From the NCBI RefSeq assembly GCF_032594915.1, contig NZ_CP118733.1:1984001-2048000 (forward strand): DNA of 64,000 nt, read 5' to 3'. The stretch is from Streptococcus sp. 29896 (GTDB lineage Bacteria; Bacillota; Bacilli; Lactobacillales; Streptococcaceae). Made by a program: the position numbers and the translations under genes. The notes below the pieces were generated by a model. That model was not told the origin of the DNA. It was given only the letters and a program-made list of their open reading frames with translations, and did not search any database. Shown one piece after another: positions 8,235-16,985 of the stretch. Numbering within the stretch: the first letter of the stretch is position 1; every line of letters starts with the position of its first letter.

Positions 8235-8678
8235 CTAGCGATTTTTCGTATCCAAAACAATGGTCACCGGCCCATCATTGACCAGGCTAACCGCCATATC
8301 CGCCCCAAAAACGCCCACTTCAACAGGCACAAAGGCCGACAAGGCCTGGTTAAAAGCATCATAGAGTTGGCTGGCTAGGGCAGGAGCTGCCGCTCCTGTA
8401 AAGGCCGGGCGATTGCCTTTTTTGGTATCCGCAAAAAGAGTAAACTGGGAAATGGATAAAATCTTGCCCGCCACATCTTGAACAGACTTGTTCATCTTGC
8501 CTGCCTCATCTGAAAAAATCCGCATATTGACAATTTTTCGAACAGCATAGTCCAGGTCTTCCTGGCTGTCATCTGGCCCCACACCGACTAGGAGCAAAAG
8601 CCCTTGTTCAATTTGCCCATGGATACTTCCTTCGATGGTCACACTGGCCTGTGATACACGTTGTAGTACAATTTTCAT
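8235..8678 (-). CDS. dtd: D-aminoacyl-tRNA deacylase
   Basis: A 147-aa full-length DTD. It removes D-amino acids and glycine from mischarged tRNAs. The family motifs SQFTLFAD (near residue 77) and NDGPVT (near residue 135) are present. The start [13 protein letters not shown] is canonical. It begins directly after the relA stop, which is the usual Firmicute order, so the two are co-transcribed. Confidence 0.95.
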   Translation of the reverse strand: MKIVLQRVSQASVTIEGSIHGQIEQGLLLLVGVGPDDSQEDLDYAVRKIVNMRIFSDEAGKMNKSVQDVAGKILSISQFTLFADTKKGNRPAFTGAAAPALASQLYDAFNQALSAFVPVEVGVFGADMAVSLVNDGPVTIVLDTKNR

Positions 8679-8679
8679 C

Positions 8680-10881
8680 TTATCCGTTGGTCCTTTTCAC
8701 TGAGTAAACTTCTGGCACCGACTTAATCTTGTCCACCAGACTGGTCAAGGTTGCCAGGTTGGAAATACCAAAGGAAACGTGGATGGTCGCAAACTTCATA
8801 TCCTTGGTTGGCTGGGCATTGACCGAAGAAATGTTCTTGCTGGCATTGGTCAAAACCTTGAGAACATCGTTGAGGAGACCTGAACGGTTGAGACCATAGA
8901 TGTCAATGTTTGCCATGTATTCCTTGGTCGAATTTTCATCCTCCCAACCGACATCAATCAGGCGGACATCATAGTTTTCCTGACTCTTGAGATTCATACA
9001 GTCTACACGGTGAACGGCTACCCCACGCCCCTTGGTGATGTAGCCAACAATTTCATCGCCAGGTACTGGATTACAACATTTGGCAATCCGTATCAGCAAG
9101 CCTGACGCCCCTTCAATGACCACACCACCTTCGTGACGGATTTTCAGACTATCTTTGTTGTCGTGTTTGACTTCGCCACCGTTGACCAATTCATCCGCGA
9201 CAGCTTTGGCCTTAGCCCGCTCAGCTTCTCGGCGTTCTTTTTCTGTCAGACGGTTAAAGACAGACACGGCAGAGATTTCCCCAAAACCAACCGCTGCAAA
9301 GAGAGCTTCATCGGTCTTATAGCTGGTCTTTTGCAGGACCTCATCCATGTGGCGACGGTCCAGGTATTGGTTGGGAACGTAGCCATTTTCTTGGAGTAGG
9401 TTCTGAAGCATCTCACGCCCCTTGGAAACAGATAGTTCCTTGTCCTGATTCTTGAAGAACTGCTTGATTTTATTGCGGGCCTTGTGGGTTTTAACCAGGT
9501 TGACCCAGTCACGACTTGGACCGAAAGAGTTGGCAGAGGTGATGATTTCCACCTGATCACCTGTCTTAAGCTTGGTTGTCAGAGGCACCATACGGCCGTT
9601 AACCTTGGCACCTGTCGCCCGCTCGCCTACCTTAGTGTGAATTTCATAGGCGAAGTCAATCGGTACGGAGTCCTTGGGCAATTCACGCACTGCGCCATCT
9701 GGCGTGAAAACGTAAATACGCTCTGTAAAAATATCGTCCTTGACAGAATTGACAAAGGTTTGCGCATCCCCTGCTCCTTCTTGGAGTTCAATCAGGTTGT
9801 TAATCCAGCGCAACTCTTTTTCACTAGCAGTTGCCTTGCCACCTCGCTTGTAAGCCCAGTGAGCTGCCACCCCGTATTCCGCCACCTGATGCATTTCCAC
9901 CGTCCGAATCTGGAACTCAATCGGTCCCTTTGGACCATAAACTGTCGTATGGATGGACTGGTAGCCATTGGCTTTTGGACTGGCAATGTAGTCCTTGAAT
10001 CGGCCAGGCATCGGCTTCCATAGTTCATGGATATAGCCCAACATGGCATAGACATCGCTTGGGGTATTCATTAAGCACCGAATGGCAATCAAATCATAGA
10101 GTTGATCAAACCGCTTTTTCTTATCGTGCATTTTGCGATAGATAGAGTAAATATGCTTGGGTCTACCGTAAATCTGACCATGTAGATGGCGCTCTTCTGT
10201 ATAATCTCTTAGCTTATCAACAACTTCATTGACCAACTCTTCCCGTTCACGACGCTTCTCACTCATCATTCGAGTAATCTTGTAGAATTCAATCTCATTG
10301 AGATAGCGGAAAGACATGTCTTCCAATTCCCACTTGATAGAAGAAATACCTAGACGGTGGGCAAGCGGTGCATAGATTTCCATTGTTTCACGTGAAATAC
10401 GTTCCTGCTTATCCTTGCGCAAGTGCTTGAGGGTCCGCATATTGTGGAGACGGTCTGCCAGCTTAACCAGAATAACCCGCATATCTTGAGACATAGCAAT
10501 CAGCATATTTCGGTGGTTTTCAGCCAACTGCTCCTCATGAGACTTATACTCAACCTTACCCAGCTTGGTCACACCACCGACAATATGGCGAACCTCTGGA
10601 CCAAATTCTGCCTCCATCTCATCCAGGGTAACTTCCGTATCCTCAACCACATCATGTAAGAAACCACAGGCAACCGTCACAGCATCTAGCTTGAGTCCTG
10701 CCAAAATTCCCGCTACTTGAATTGGGTGAACAATATAAGGCTCTCCTGACTTGCGAAATTGTGGCTTGTGTGCCTCCGTCGCAAATTCCAAGGCTTTTTC
10801 AACAAAACGAACATCCTCGGCTGGAAGATAGGTGGCCGTTAGCGCAACAACCTCTTCCCCCGTAAAATTAACTTCTTTCAT
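8680..10881 (-). CDS. relA: Bifunctional (p)ppGpp synthetase/hydrolase RelA/SpoT (Rsh)
   Basis: A 733-aa long Rsh enzyme governing the stringent response. The N-terminal HD hydrolase domain has HPIQVAGIL and FLHDVVEDT (residues about 50-80) and the later LADRLHN. The synthetase domain follows ([12 protein letters not shown], near residue 240). A TGS domain starts near residue 390 ([10 protein letters not shown]), then a zinc-finger region ([10 protein letters not shown]) and a C-terminal ACT domain. Both catalytic domains look intact. The ATG at 10881 has a GGAAGAAG site. Confidence 0.95.
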   Translation of the reverse strand: MKEVNFTGEEVVALTATYLPAEDVRFVEKALEFATEAHKPQFRKSGEPYIVHPIQVAGILAGLKLDAVTVACGFLHDVVEDTEVTLDEMEAEFGPEVRHIVGGVTKLGKVEYKSHEEQLAENHRNMLIAMSQDMRVILVKLADRLHNMRTLKHLRKDKQERISRETMEIYAPLAHRLGISSIKWELEDMSFRYLNEIEFYKITRMMSEKRREREELVNEVVDKLRDYTEERHLHGQIYGRPKHIYSIYRKMHDKKKRFDQLYDLIAIRCLMNTPSDVYAMLGYIHELWKPMPGRFKDYIASPKANGYQSIHTTVYGPKGPIEFQIRTVEMHQVAEYGVAAHWAYKRGGKATASEKELRWINNLIELQEGAGDAQTFVNSVKDDIFTERIYVFTPDGAVRELPKDSVPIDFAYEIHTKVGERATGAKVNGRMVPLTTKLKTGDQVEIITSANSFGPSRDWVNLVKTHKARNKIKQFFKNQDKELSVSKGREMLQNLLQENGYVPNQYLDRRHMDEVLQKTSYKTDEALFAAVGFGEISAVSVFNRLTEKERREAERAKAKAVADELVNGGEVKHDNKDSLKIRHEGGVVIEGASGLLIRIAKCCNPVPGDEIVGYITKGRGVAVHRVDCMNLKSQENYDVRLIDVGWEDENSTKEYMANIDIYGLNRSGLLNDVLKVLTNASKNISSVNAQPTKDMKFATIHVSFGISNLATLTSLVDKIKSVPEVYSVKRTNG

Positions 10882-10927
10882 CTTCTTCCCTCATCAGAAA
10901 CTGTTTCCTTTTATTGTACCACTTTAG

Positions 10928-10962
10928 GGGCAAAAGAAAAAGGGAAGCGCCGCTTCCTCCCA
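10928..10962 (-). terminator. Minus-strand hairpin terminator between relA and the nucleotidase gene
   Basis: On the minus strand GGAAGCG/GCTTCC is followed by CTTTTTCTTTT. It lies upstream of relA and points toward it, so it would end a transcript coming from about 10.96-11.1 kb on that strand. No convincing gene lies there. It may protect relA from read-through or terminate a small RNA. Confidence 0.5.
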
Positions 10963-11087
10963 CTTGCTCAGCCTGAAAAATGCCTGATAGTGCTTGATTC
11001 CCCTAGCCTTACCTCGCGCATCGTTCGGGTTTTTCTTGCCTTTCTGAAAATTTTCCATCTGTTTTCTTGGGTATTTAAGAAAAAACC

Positions 11088-11116
11088 TTGCTGATTCCGT
11101 TTTCAATCGGTATAAT
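11088..11116 (+). promoter_or_regulatory. Promoter of the surface nucleotidase gene
   Basis: TTGCTG (11088-11093), a 17-bp spacer and TATAAT (11111-11116) precede the GGAGG ribosome site at 11138 and the ATG at 11148. Confidence 0.7.
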
Positions 11117-11147
11117 ATTCTTGAGATTATATCAAATGGAGGTTCTC

Positions 11148-13631
11148 ATGAAATTTCGTTTTAGTAAGTGTACCCTAGCCCTCAGCTTAGCTTTACTGGC
11201 TAGCACCAACACCGCCCTTGTCTCTGCTGAAGAAACCAACACAGAGACCCCTGTCTTAAATGCTGAAGCAGTACAAACAGAAACGAGCAGCTCCGTTGTC
11301 GCAACTGGAACTGAAACCGCTCCTTCTGAAACAGTTGCCCCAACAGTGGAGTCTACCCCAGCCACTGAAAATCCAGCGAGCACCGAAACAACGACTGAAA
11401 CTAGCACTCCAGCTAGCCTTGTAGCAACTAGCGACGAGACAACAACTAGCCCTACAACTGAAACACGCGCAGCTGCGACGGAAACAACAACTCCTGTCGA
11501 AGGCCAATCTGTCGATGTCCGTATCCTCGCAACAACGGACCTCCATACCAACTTGGTCAACTACGACTATTACCAAGACAAGCCTGTGGAAACCCTCGGT
11601 TTGGCCAAAACTGCCGTGCTCATTGAAACTGCCAAGGCTGAAAATCCAAACGTCATCCTTGTGGATAACGGTGACACCATCCAAGGAACACCTCTTGGAA
11701 ATTACAAGTCTCTCATTGATCCGATTGAAGAAGGCGAACAACACCCTATGTACACTGCCTTGGATACGCTAGGCTTCGATGCCGGCACCCTCGGCAACCA
11801 TGAGTTCAACTACGGTCTAGACTATCTCCGCAAGGTGATTTCAACTGCTGGCATGCCCCTTCTCAATGCCAATGTCCTCGACCCTACAACCAAAGACTTC
11901 CTATACCAGCCTTATACCATCATTGACAAGACCTTTACAGATACAACTGGCAAGGCTGTCAGCCTGAAAGTTGGTATCACAGGAATCGTTCCGCCACAAA
12001 TCCTCAACTGGGACAAGGCCTACTTGGAAGGCAAGGTCATCGTGCGCGATGCGGTTGAAGCAGTCCGTGACATTGTTCCTGTTATTCGTGAAAATGGCGC
12101 AGACATCGTTTTGGTTCTTTCTCACTCGGGTATCGGTGATGACCAGTATGAAGTCGGCGAAGAAAATGTCGGTTACCAAATCGCCAGCCTATCTGGAGTT
12201 GATGCGGTGATTACAGGTCATTCCCACGCAGAATTTCCAGGAACAGCTGAAAAACCAAGCTTCTACGCTAAATATACTGGCGTGGACGACACAAATGGTA
12301 AAATCAATGGCACTCCTGTCACTATGGCTGGAAAATACGGTGACCACCTTGGGGTGATCGACCTAAACTTGACTTATACTGACGGTAAATGGACCACAAC
12401 TTCTAGCAAGGCTACCATCCGCAAGATTGACACCAAGTCATCTGTGGCCGACAGCCGTATCATTGACCTTGCTAAAGAAGCTCACACAGAAACCATCAAC
12501 TATGTCCGCCAGCAAGTCGGTGAAACAACTGCACCAATCAACAGCTTCTTTGCCTTGGTGCAAGATGACCCATCTGTTCAAATCGTCAACAATGCCCAAA
12601 TCTGGTATGCCAAACAGCAACTAGCAGGAACGCCTGAAGCTGGCCTACCAATCCTTTCTGCAGCAGCCCCATTTAAGGCTGGAACCCGTGGCGATGCAAC
12701 AGCCTACACAGACATTCCTGCTGGCCCAATCGCTATCAAGAACGTAGCAGACCTCTACCTCTACGATAATGTCGCAGCTATTTTGAAGGTCAACGGTGCC
12801 CAACTAAAAGAATGGTTGGAAATGTCTGCAGGTCAGTTCAATCAAGTAGATCCAAGCTCTACTGAGCCACAAAATCTCATCAATACTGACTATCGTACCT
12901 ACAACTTCGATGTCATTGACGGCGTAACCTACCAATACGACATCACCCAGCCAAACAAGTACGACCGCAGCGGTAAGGTGGTTAACGAAACTGCCAGTCG
13001 TGTTCGCAACCTTCAGTACAATGGACAGGCTGTCACAGATGAGCAAGAGTTCATCGTGGTGACCAACAACTACCGTGCAAATGGTACCTTCCCAGGTGTC
13101 AAAGACGCCTCTGTCAACTACTTACTCAATCTGGAAAACCGCCAAGCGATCATCAACTACATCATCGCTGAAAAGGTCATCAACCCAACTGCAGACCATA
13201 ACTGGACCTTTACCGATAGCATCAAGGGCTTAGACCTCCGCTTCTTGACGGCAGATCGTGCAAAAGACTTGCTAGCGGATCAAGAAGGCCTGGTTTACCT
13301 CCAAGCCTCTTCTGCAAATGAAGGTTTCGGTGAGTTCCGCTTTATCTATATCGAGCCAAAAGTAGTGACACCTCCAACTGGTCAAACAGATACCAATACG
13401 AATACAGCAACTGGTCAAACTGGCGTTCAAATCACACTTCCGTCTGGTCAGGTTATTACTCTTCCAGCTGAAAAAACAGCAGCACCCGCACCAAAACACA
13501 AGCTAGCGACTACTACCTCAGCAGCAAGCAAAGCTTTACCAGCTACTGGTCAAGCCACTTCACTCCTTAGCCTAATCGGCTTCAGCCTGATTGGTTTTGT
13601 TGGTGCATTCCGCAAGAAAAAAGAAAACTAA
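11148..13631 (+). CDS. LPXTG-anchored 5'-nucleotidase / 2',3'-cyclic-nucleotide phosphodiesterase
   Basis: An 827-aa surface enzyme. A signal peptide with ALSLALLAS leads into a Thr/Ser/Glu/Pro-rich stalk (residues about 30-140). A metallophosphoesterase domain follows (ATTDLHTNL, VDNGDTIQGTPLG, GNHEFNYG, VLSHSGIG, ITGHSH). A C-terminal nucleotidase domain (near 450-700) is followed by the sorting signal LPATG, a hydrophobic helix and RKKKEN. Sortase would anchor it to the wall. Such enzymes salvage nucleotides and, in S. suis and relatives, can make adenosine outside the cell. The ATG at 11148 has GGAGG and a signal peptide; the longer in-frame start at 11088 falls on the promoter. Confidence 0.9.
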   Translation: MKFRFSKCTLALSLALLASTNTALVSAEETNTETPVLNAEAVQTETSSSVVATGTETAPSETVAPTVESTPATENPASTETTTETSTPASLVATSDETTTSPTTETRAAATETTTPVEGQSVDVRILATTDLHTNLVNYDYYQDKPVETLGLAKTAVLIETAKAENPNVILVDNGDTIQGTPLGNYKSLIDPIEEGEQHPMYTALDTLGFDAGTLGNHEFNYGLDYLRKVISTAGMPLLNANVLDPTTKDFLYQPYTIIDKTFTDTTGKAVSLKVGITGIVPPQILNWDKAYLEGKVIVRDAVEAVRDIVPVIRENGADIVLVLSHSGIGDDQYEVGEENVGYQIASLSGVDAVITGHSHAEFPGTAEKPSFYAKYTGVDDTNGKINGTPVTMAGKYGDHLGVIDLNLTYTDGKWTTTSSKATIRKIDTKSSVADSRIIDLAKEAHTETINYVRQQVGETTAPINSFFALVQDDPSVQIVNNAQIWYAKQQLAGTPEAGLPILSAAAPFKAGTRGDATAYTDIPAGPIAIKNVADLYLYDNVAAILKVNGAQLKEWLEMSAGQFNQVDPSSTEPQNLINTDYRTYNFDVIDGVTYQYDITQPNKYDRSGKVVNETASRVRNLQYNGQAVTDEQEFIVVTNNYRANGTFPGVKDASVNYLLNLENRQAIINYIIAEKVINPTADHNWTFTDSIKGLDLRFLTADRAKDLLADQEGLVYLQASSANEGFGEFRFIYIEPKVVTPPTGQTDTNTNTATGQTGVQITLPSGQVITLPAEKTAAPAPKHKLATTTSAASKALPATGQATSLLSLIGFSLIGFVGAFRKKKEN

Positions 13632-13644
13632 TGTTACATATGAA

Positions 13645-13675
13645 AGAGCTCGGATAAGTAACCGAGCCCTTTTCT
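13645..13675 (+). terminator. Terminator after the surface nucleotidase
   Basis: GAGCTCGG...CCGAGCCC followed by TTTTCTTTCT. It lies 15 bp after the stop codon and just before the convergent DUF554 gene. Confidence 0.8.
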
Positions 13676-13677
13676 TT

Positions 13678-14394
13678 CTAATTTAAAAATGACCAAACAA
13701 CCGCAATGAGAATAGCTGGCAACATATTGGCCACGCGAATCTTTTTGTCCCAAACGATATTAACACCGACACAGAAGATGAGGGCGGAGCCGATAAAGGA
13801 GAGATTGGCAAGGGCCTGATCCGTCATCAGAGGCTCAATCAAGCGCGCCAAAAGAGTCACAGAGCCTTGAAAAATCAAAACCGGTACTGCTGAAAAGCCA
13901 GCCCCCTTGCCCAAGCTGGCCGTCATGATAAAGATGATGATAAAGTCCAGAATACTCTTAATGGCGAGGAGGGTATAATCCCCCGTCAAGCCATCTTGGA
14001 TAGAACCGATAATGGCCATGGCACCGATGCAAACAGTAAGGGATGCGGTTAGAAAAGCATCTAAAAACTGTGAATCCTGACCATTGCCAGACTTTTCACG
14101 CAGCCAGATACCCAAGCGCTCAAACCAACCTTCGATATGAAGGACTTCGCCTAGAAAGGTCCCAAAAGCCAGACTGAGCACAAAGAGCAGGGTGTTCTGG
14201 GTGACCAGTTGACCATTTTCCACTCTTAAAAGACCCGTCAGCGTTCCTGAAATCCCTAAAAATAGAATAGCAACGCCGCTGGCCAAGGTTAGACCAGACT
14301 GATGCCGTTCTTTCAGTAAATGTCCAAACCAAGACCCTAGCAAACCTGCTAGGGCAATGGCCACCGTATTGATAATCGTTCCTAAGGCAAACAT
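13678..14394 (-). CDS. DUF554 family membrane protein
   Basis: A 238-aa integral membrane protein with about seven hydrophobic segments, starting MFALGTIINTVAIALAGLLGS, typical of DUF554 (YdfK-like) proteins. The family's function is not established; a transporter role is often suggested. It starts 4 bp after the rsmE stop, so it is probably in the prmA-rsmE operon. Confidence 0.85.
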   Translation of the reverse strand: MFALGTIINTVAIALAGLLGSWFGHLLKERHQSGLTLASGVAILFLGISGTLTGLLRVENGQLVTQNTLLFVLSLAFGTFLGEVLHIEGWFERLGIWLREKSGNGQDSQFLDAFLTASLTVCIGAMAIIGSIQDGLTGDYTLLAIKSILDFIIIFIMTASLGKGAGFSAVPVLIFQGSVTLLARLIEPLMTDQALANLSFIGSALIFCVGVNIVWDKKIRVANMLPAILIAVVWSFLN

Positions 14395-14397
14395 GGG

Positions 14398-15144
14398 CTA
14401 CCTCAACAATTCCGTCGCGTAGCTAATGGCAGAAAGGGCATAAAGGGGAGCCGTTTCCGCTCGTAAGATACGAGGACCAAGACCTGTCTTGACCGCTCCT
14501 GCTCCTTCAAATGCAGCGACTTCCTCAGGCGACACGCCACCTTCTGGACCAACGATGACAAGGACTGATTGACCAGCGTCTAAGCCAGACAAGATTTTCA
14601 CTAGATTGGCTTGTTCGCTCTTTTTTGCGGCCTCTTCATAGGCTAAGATAATCTGGTCAAATCCTGCTAGTTGCGCTAGGAAATCCGCTTTTTTCTCAAA
14701 TAATCGAACAGCTGGAATGCGATTGCGTTTGCTTTGCTCGGCGGCCCCTTGGGCAATTTTTTCTAACTTTTCTGCTTTTTTTGCCAGTTTTTTACCGTCC
14801 CATTTGACCACGGACCAGTCAGCTGGAAAGGCCCAGAGGGCTGCCATGCCCAATTCCGTTGCCTTTTGGGCGACAAATTCGAGCTTATCTCCTTTTGGAA
14901 AGCCCATGGCGATGGTCACGGAAACAGGTAATTCAACATTGTCTGTTAGTTCTTCGATGATCTCAACAGACTGGCTCTGGCTGTCCACTACCCGCGCCAG
15001 GCGTTTGATGCCGTCATCAAAGACCAGGACAACCTGGTCGTCTGCCTGCAATCGCATAACAGAAAACATGTGCTTGACAGTGTCCTTATCGGTAATCTGG
15101 AAAAGGCCCTGCGGTGCTCTGCCATTGACAAAATACTGCTGCAT
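14398..15144 (-). CDS. rsmE: 16S rRNA m3U1498 methyltransferase RsmE
   Basis: A 248-aa SPOUT-family methyltransferase. It has the N-terminal PUA-like part (MQQYFVNGRAP) and the C-terminal knot motifs VIVGPEGGVSPEE (near residue 195) and LGPRILRAETAP (near 220), which bind SAM. It methylates U1498 in the 30S decoding region. The ATG at 15144 with GGAGG upstream is preferred over 15156. Its start abuts the prmA stop, so the genes are coupled. Confidence 0.93.
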   Translation of the reverse strand: MQQYFVNGRAPQGLFQITDKDTVKHMFSVMRLQADDQVVLVFDDGIKRLARVVDSQSQSVEIIEELTDNVELPVSVTIAMGFPKGDKLEFVAQKATELGMAALWAFPADWSVVKWDGKKLAKKAEKLEKIAQGAAEQSKRNRIPAVRLFEKKADFLAQLAGFDQIILAYEEAAKKSEQANLVKILSGLDAGQSVLVIVGPEGGVSPEEVAAFEGAGAVKTGLGPRILRAETAPLYALSAISYATELLR

Positions 15145-15145
15145 C

Positions 15146-16099
15146 CTAGCCTCCAATCACACCTGAGCGGTCAGCCGTTTTCTTGAAGACGCAGCAATTC
15201 CACTCGCCCTGAATCATGTGGGTCTCAAGGAAGAAGCCCGCCGCCTCCGCAGATGCTCGCACCATGTCCCACTTGTCCGCGATGATACCGCTCATAATCA
15301 GGTAGCCCTCGTCCTTGACCAGACGGTAGGCATCCTCGGTCAGATGGATGAGAATATCCGCCAAGATGTTGGCAACGATAACTTCTGCTTTAATATCAAC
15401 GCCACGAAGGAGATCACCTGCCGCAACATGAATATTGCTAGTATGGGCGTTGAGGTCAATGTTTTCCTGAGCCACACGCACCGCCACTTCATCCAAGTCA
15501 TAGGCGTAAATCTCTTTGGCGCCCAAGAGAGAACTGGCAATAGAGAGGACGCCTGATCCTGTACCGACGTCAATGACTGTTTCGCCACCACGCAAGACCT
15601 GAGAAAGAGCAAAGAGGCTCATCTTGGTCGTCGGGTGAGTTCCCGTACCGAAAGCCATGCCTGGATCCAGGCGGATAATCTTCTCACCAGCAGTCGCCTC
15701 ATAGTCGGTCCAAGACGGCACAATGGTCAAATCGTGGGTAATGCGGGCTGGCTCATAGTATTTCTTCCAGTTGTCCGCCCAGTCTTCCTCTGCCAGTTCC
15801 TGACTTTCTAGGCTGACCTGACCAGTTTCCAAGCCAAAGCCGGTCAAATCCGCCAGGCGAGTTGCCAAATCTGCCTTAATTTCCTCAATATCCACAGTGT
15901 CAGGATAATAGGCCGTAATCGCAATCATATCCGACTGCTCCACCTCGGGATAAAGTTCACCGAAACGGTCCTCCTGTCCCACATAGTCAGCCGAGTCGCT
16001 AATCGCCACCCCCTGACTGCCCGTTTCAATCATCAGATTTGAAACTGCTTCTTCTGCATCACGATGCACGTGAATGGTTAATTCTTGCCATGAGTTCAT
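15146..16099 (-). CDS. prmA: Ribosomal protein L11 methyltransferase PrmA
   Basis: A 317-aa class I SAM methyltransferase that trimethylates ribosomal protein L11. Visible motifs are [16 protein letters not shown] (near residue 165), the SAM-binding [14 protein letters not shown] (near 190) and VANILADIL (near 248). It is full length. In the ancestral order its upstream neighbour on this strand would have been the DUF3013 gene now at 50.1 kb; the integrated element separates them. Confidence 0.94.
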   Translation of the reverse strand: MNSWQELTIHVHRDAEEAVSNLMIETGSQGVAISDSADYVGQEDRFGELYPEVEQSDMIAITAYYPDTVDIEEIKADLATRLADLTGFGLETGQVSLESQELAEEDWADNWKKYYEPARITHDLTIVPSWTDYEATAGEKIIRLDPGMAFGTGTHPTTKMSLFALSQVLRGGETVIDVGTGSGVLSIASSLLGAKEIYAYDLDEVAVRVAQENIDLNAHTSNIHVAAGDLLRGVDIKAEVIVANILADILIHLTEDAYRLVKDEGYLIMSGIIADKWDMVRASAEAAGFFLETHMIQGEWNCCVFKKTADRSGVIGG

Positions 16100-16292
16100 G
16101 TTTGTTTTCCTTTTCTTTTCTATGCGTCAATCACTGTATTATTGTACCGATTTCTAGCCTATTTTACAAGTTAATGTTACGCGATGGAGCCCTAATAATA
16201 CTTTTTCGAAAATTTTCTAATCGCACTGCGAATAAACATGTGTAGGAAAGTTTGAGACGGTGGTTCCAAGTTTCTGAACGGAGGTGATGCCC

Positions 16293-16349
16293 ATGGAAGT
16301 GGACAGCAAATCTGCTAGAAAGGCTAGCCCATGCCAGATGGTAAGTTAA
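16293..16349 (+). CDS. Short upstream ORF of toxin-like locus 2, 18 aa
   Basis: GGAGG (16280-16284) sits 8 bp before an ATG opening MEVDSKSARKASPCQMVS. It is homologous to the first half of the small ORF at 7776-7874 in locus 1, but an in-frame TAA truncates it. Conservation of the ribosome site argues that this leader is, or was, translated. Confidence 0.3.
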   Translation: MEVDSKSARKASPCQMVS

Positions 16350-16375
16350 CTTACTCATCTGGCAACGACAAATCC

Positions 16376-16440
16376 TATAAGATTTGTCTAGGGCTCGCAC
16401 TAGCTCGAGTTTTGAAAAATATCGTTTCAAAACTCGAGCG
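16376..16440 (+). repeat. Hairpin-rich leader shared with toxin locus 1
   Basis: GACAAATCctataaGATTTGTC and GAGTTTTGAAAaatatcgTTTCAAAACTC are two perfect hairpins in tandem. The same sequences occur, inverted, at about 7752-7805 in locus 1, so the two loci are homologous copies. In locus 1 they lie in the toxin mRNA between the small ORF and the toxin codons. Confidence 0.7.
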
Positions 16441-16450
16441 TCGGAGATCT

Positions 16451-16534
16451 CTGGATTTATATTTATCAAGTCTACTTGTTGAAATACTGAGCTTGATAAT
16501 CGTCACCATTTTAGCTATTCGAGATAAAAAATAA
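16451..16534 (+). CDS. Candidate degenerate holin-like toxin, about 27 aa
   Basis: An open frame ends KK-TAA at 16534 and encodes a single hydrophobic helix (LLVEILSLIIVTILAI) with a charged RDKK tail, at the same place relative to the hairpins as the locus 1 toxin. No ATG, GTG or TTG is well placed; a CTG at 16451 after GGAG is the only plausible start. The sequence differs from the locus 1 peptide. No clear promoter is left upstream, so the locus may be inactive on the toxin side. Confidence 0.3.
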   Translation: MDLYLSSLLVEILSLIIVTILAIRDKK

Positions 16535-16639
16535 CCGTCAGCAAACTTTGACACAGTTCTGACGGTTATTTAATCTAACGAACTGAACCACCGTTTAGCG
16601 GTCCTACTGGGCGTTGAGCTGGAACTCAACACCTTTTCT
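16525..16639 (-). ncRNA. Probable antisense RNA of toxin-like locus 2
   Basis: A minus-strand promoter is clear: TTGACT at 16674-16669, a 17-bp spacer, and TATTAT at 16651-16646 preceded by TGC. The transcript would start near 16639 and end at AATAACCGTCAG...CTGACGGTTATT plus T residues near 16525. Its first hairpin (GTTGAG...CTCAAC) and overall plan match the locus 1 RNA. The antisense side is therefore better kept than the toxin side. Confidence 0.55.
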
Positions 16640-16778
16640 ATTTTTATAATAGCAAAAGTTTCGCCCGTAGTCAAGTCAGAACCAAGCTTAGAGTGTGTCT
16701 GTTTTTGGGAGAAAATGAAAAATCATCAATCGAACGCAAATAAAGACCGAAACTTTCAACTTTTTCCCTGTCCCAGTC

Positions 16779-16881
16779 TTGATTTATCGTCTTGATGATG
16801 ATACAATACTATTACTGATTGAACAAGTGGTAGTTGTTTAATCGGTTGGCGTTTAGGTGTTGTCGCACCTAGCGCCTTTTC
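16779..16881 (+). ncRNA. Possible third small RNA with its own promoter and terminator
   Basis: TTGATT (16779-16784), 17 bp and TACAAT (16802-16807) form a promoter. The transcript (start near 16814) carries GTGGTAGTTGTTTAA, like the start of the locus 1 antisense RNA, and ends in GGCG...AGGTG...CACCT...CGCC followed by TTTT near 16881. No toxin-like ORF faces it. It may be the remains of a third type I locus. Confidence 0.4.
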
Positions 16882-16902
16882 TTCGTGTTTTTCTATAACT
16901 CT

Positions 16903-16930
16903 ATTATATCATAATTAGATTCAAATGCAA
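16903..16930 (-). promoter_or_regulatory. Sigma-A-like promoter next to the integrated element
   Basis: On the minus strand TTGCAT (16930-16925), a 16-bp spacer and TATAAT (16908-16903) point away from the element. The element end lies about 16-20 bp upstream of the -35 box. TnGBS-family elements are known to insert 15-17 bp upstream of the -35 box of sigma-A promoters, so this is the presumed target promoter. Confidence 0.6.
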
Positions 16931-16954
16931 GCAATTTCTATAATTTTTTTACAA

Positions 16955-16981
16955 GAAGCCTTGACAATTCAAGGTTTTTTT
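16955..16981 (+). terminator. Inward-facing terminator at the left end of the element
   Basis: CCTTGACAATTCAAGG followed by TTTTTTTG. Read on the plus strand it stops transcripts entering the element from the chromosome. It lies immediately downstream of the transposase gene, which reads the other way. Confidence 0.65.
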
Positions 16982-16985
16982 GTTT

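Noticed and set aside
10924..11106. 60-aa minus-strand frame upstream of relA
   Set aside because: It ends inside a terminator hairpin, overlaps the nucleotidase promoter, has no ribosome site, and its sequence is unlike a folded protein.
11132..11744. Long Val/Ser-rich frames antisense to the nucleotidase stalk
   Set aside because: They are shadows of the Thr/Pro-rich repeats on the coding strand.
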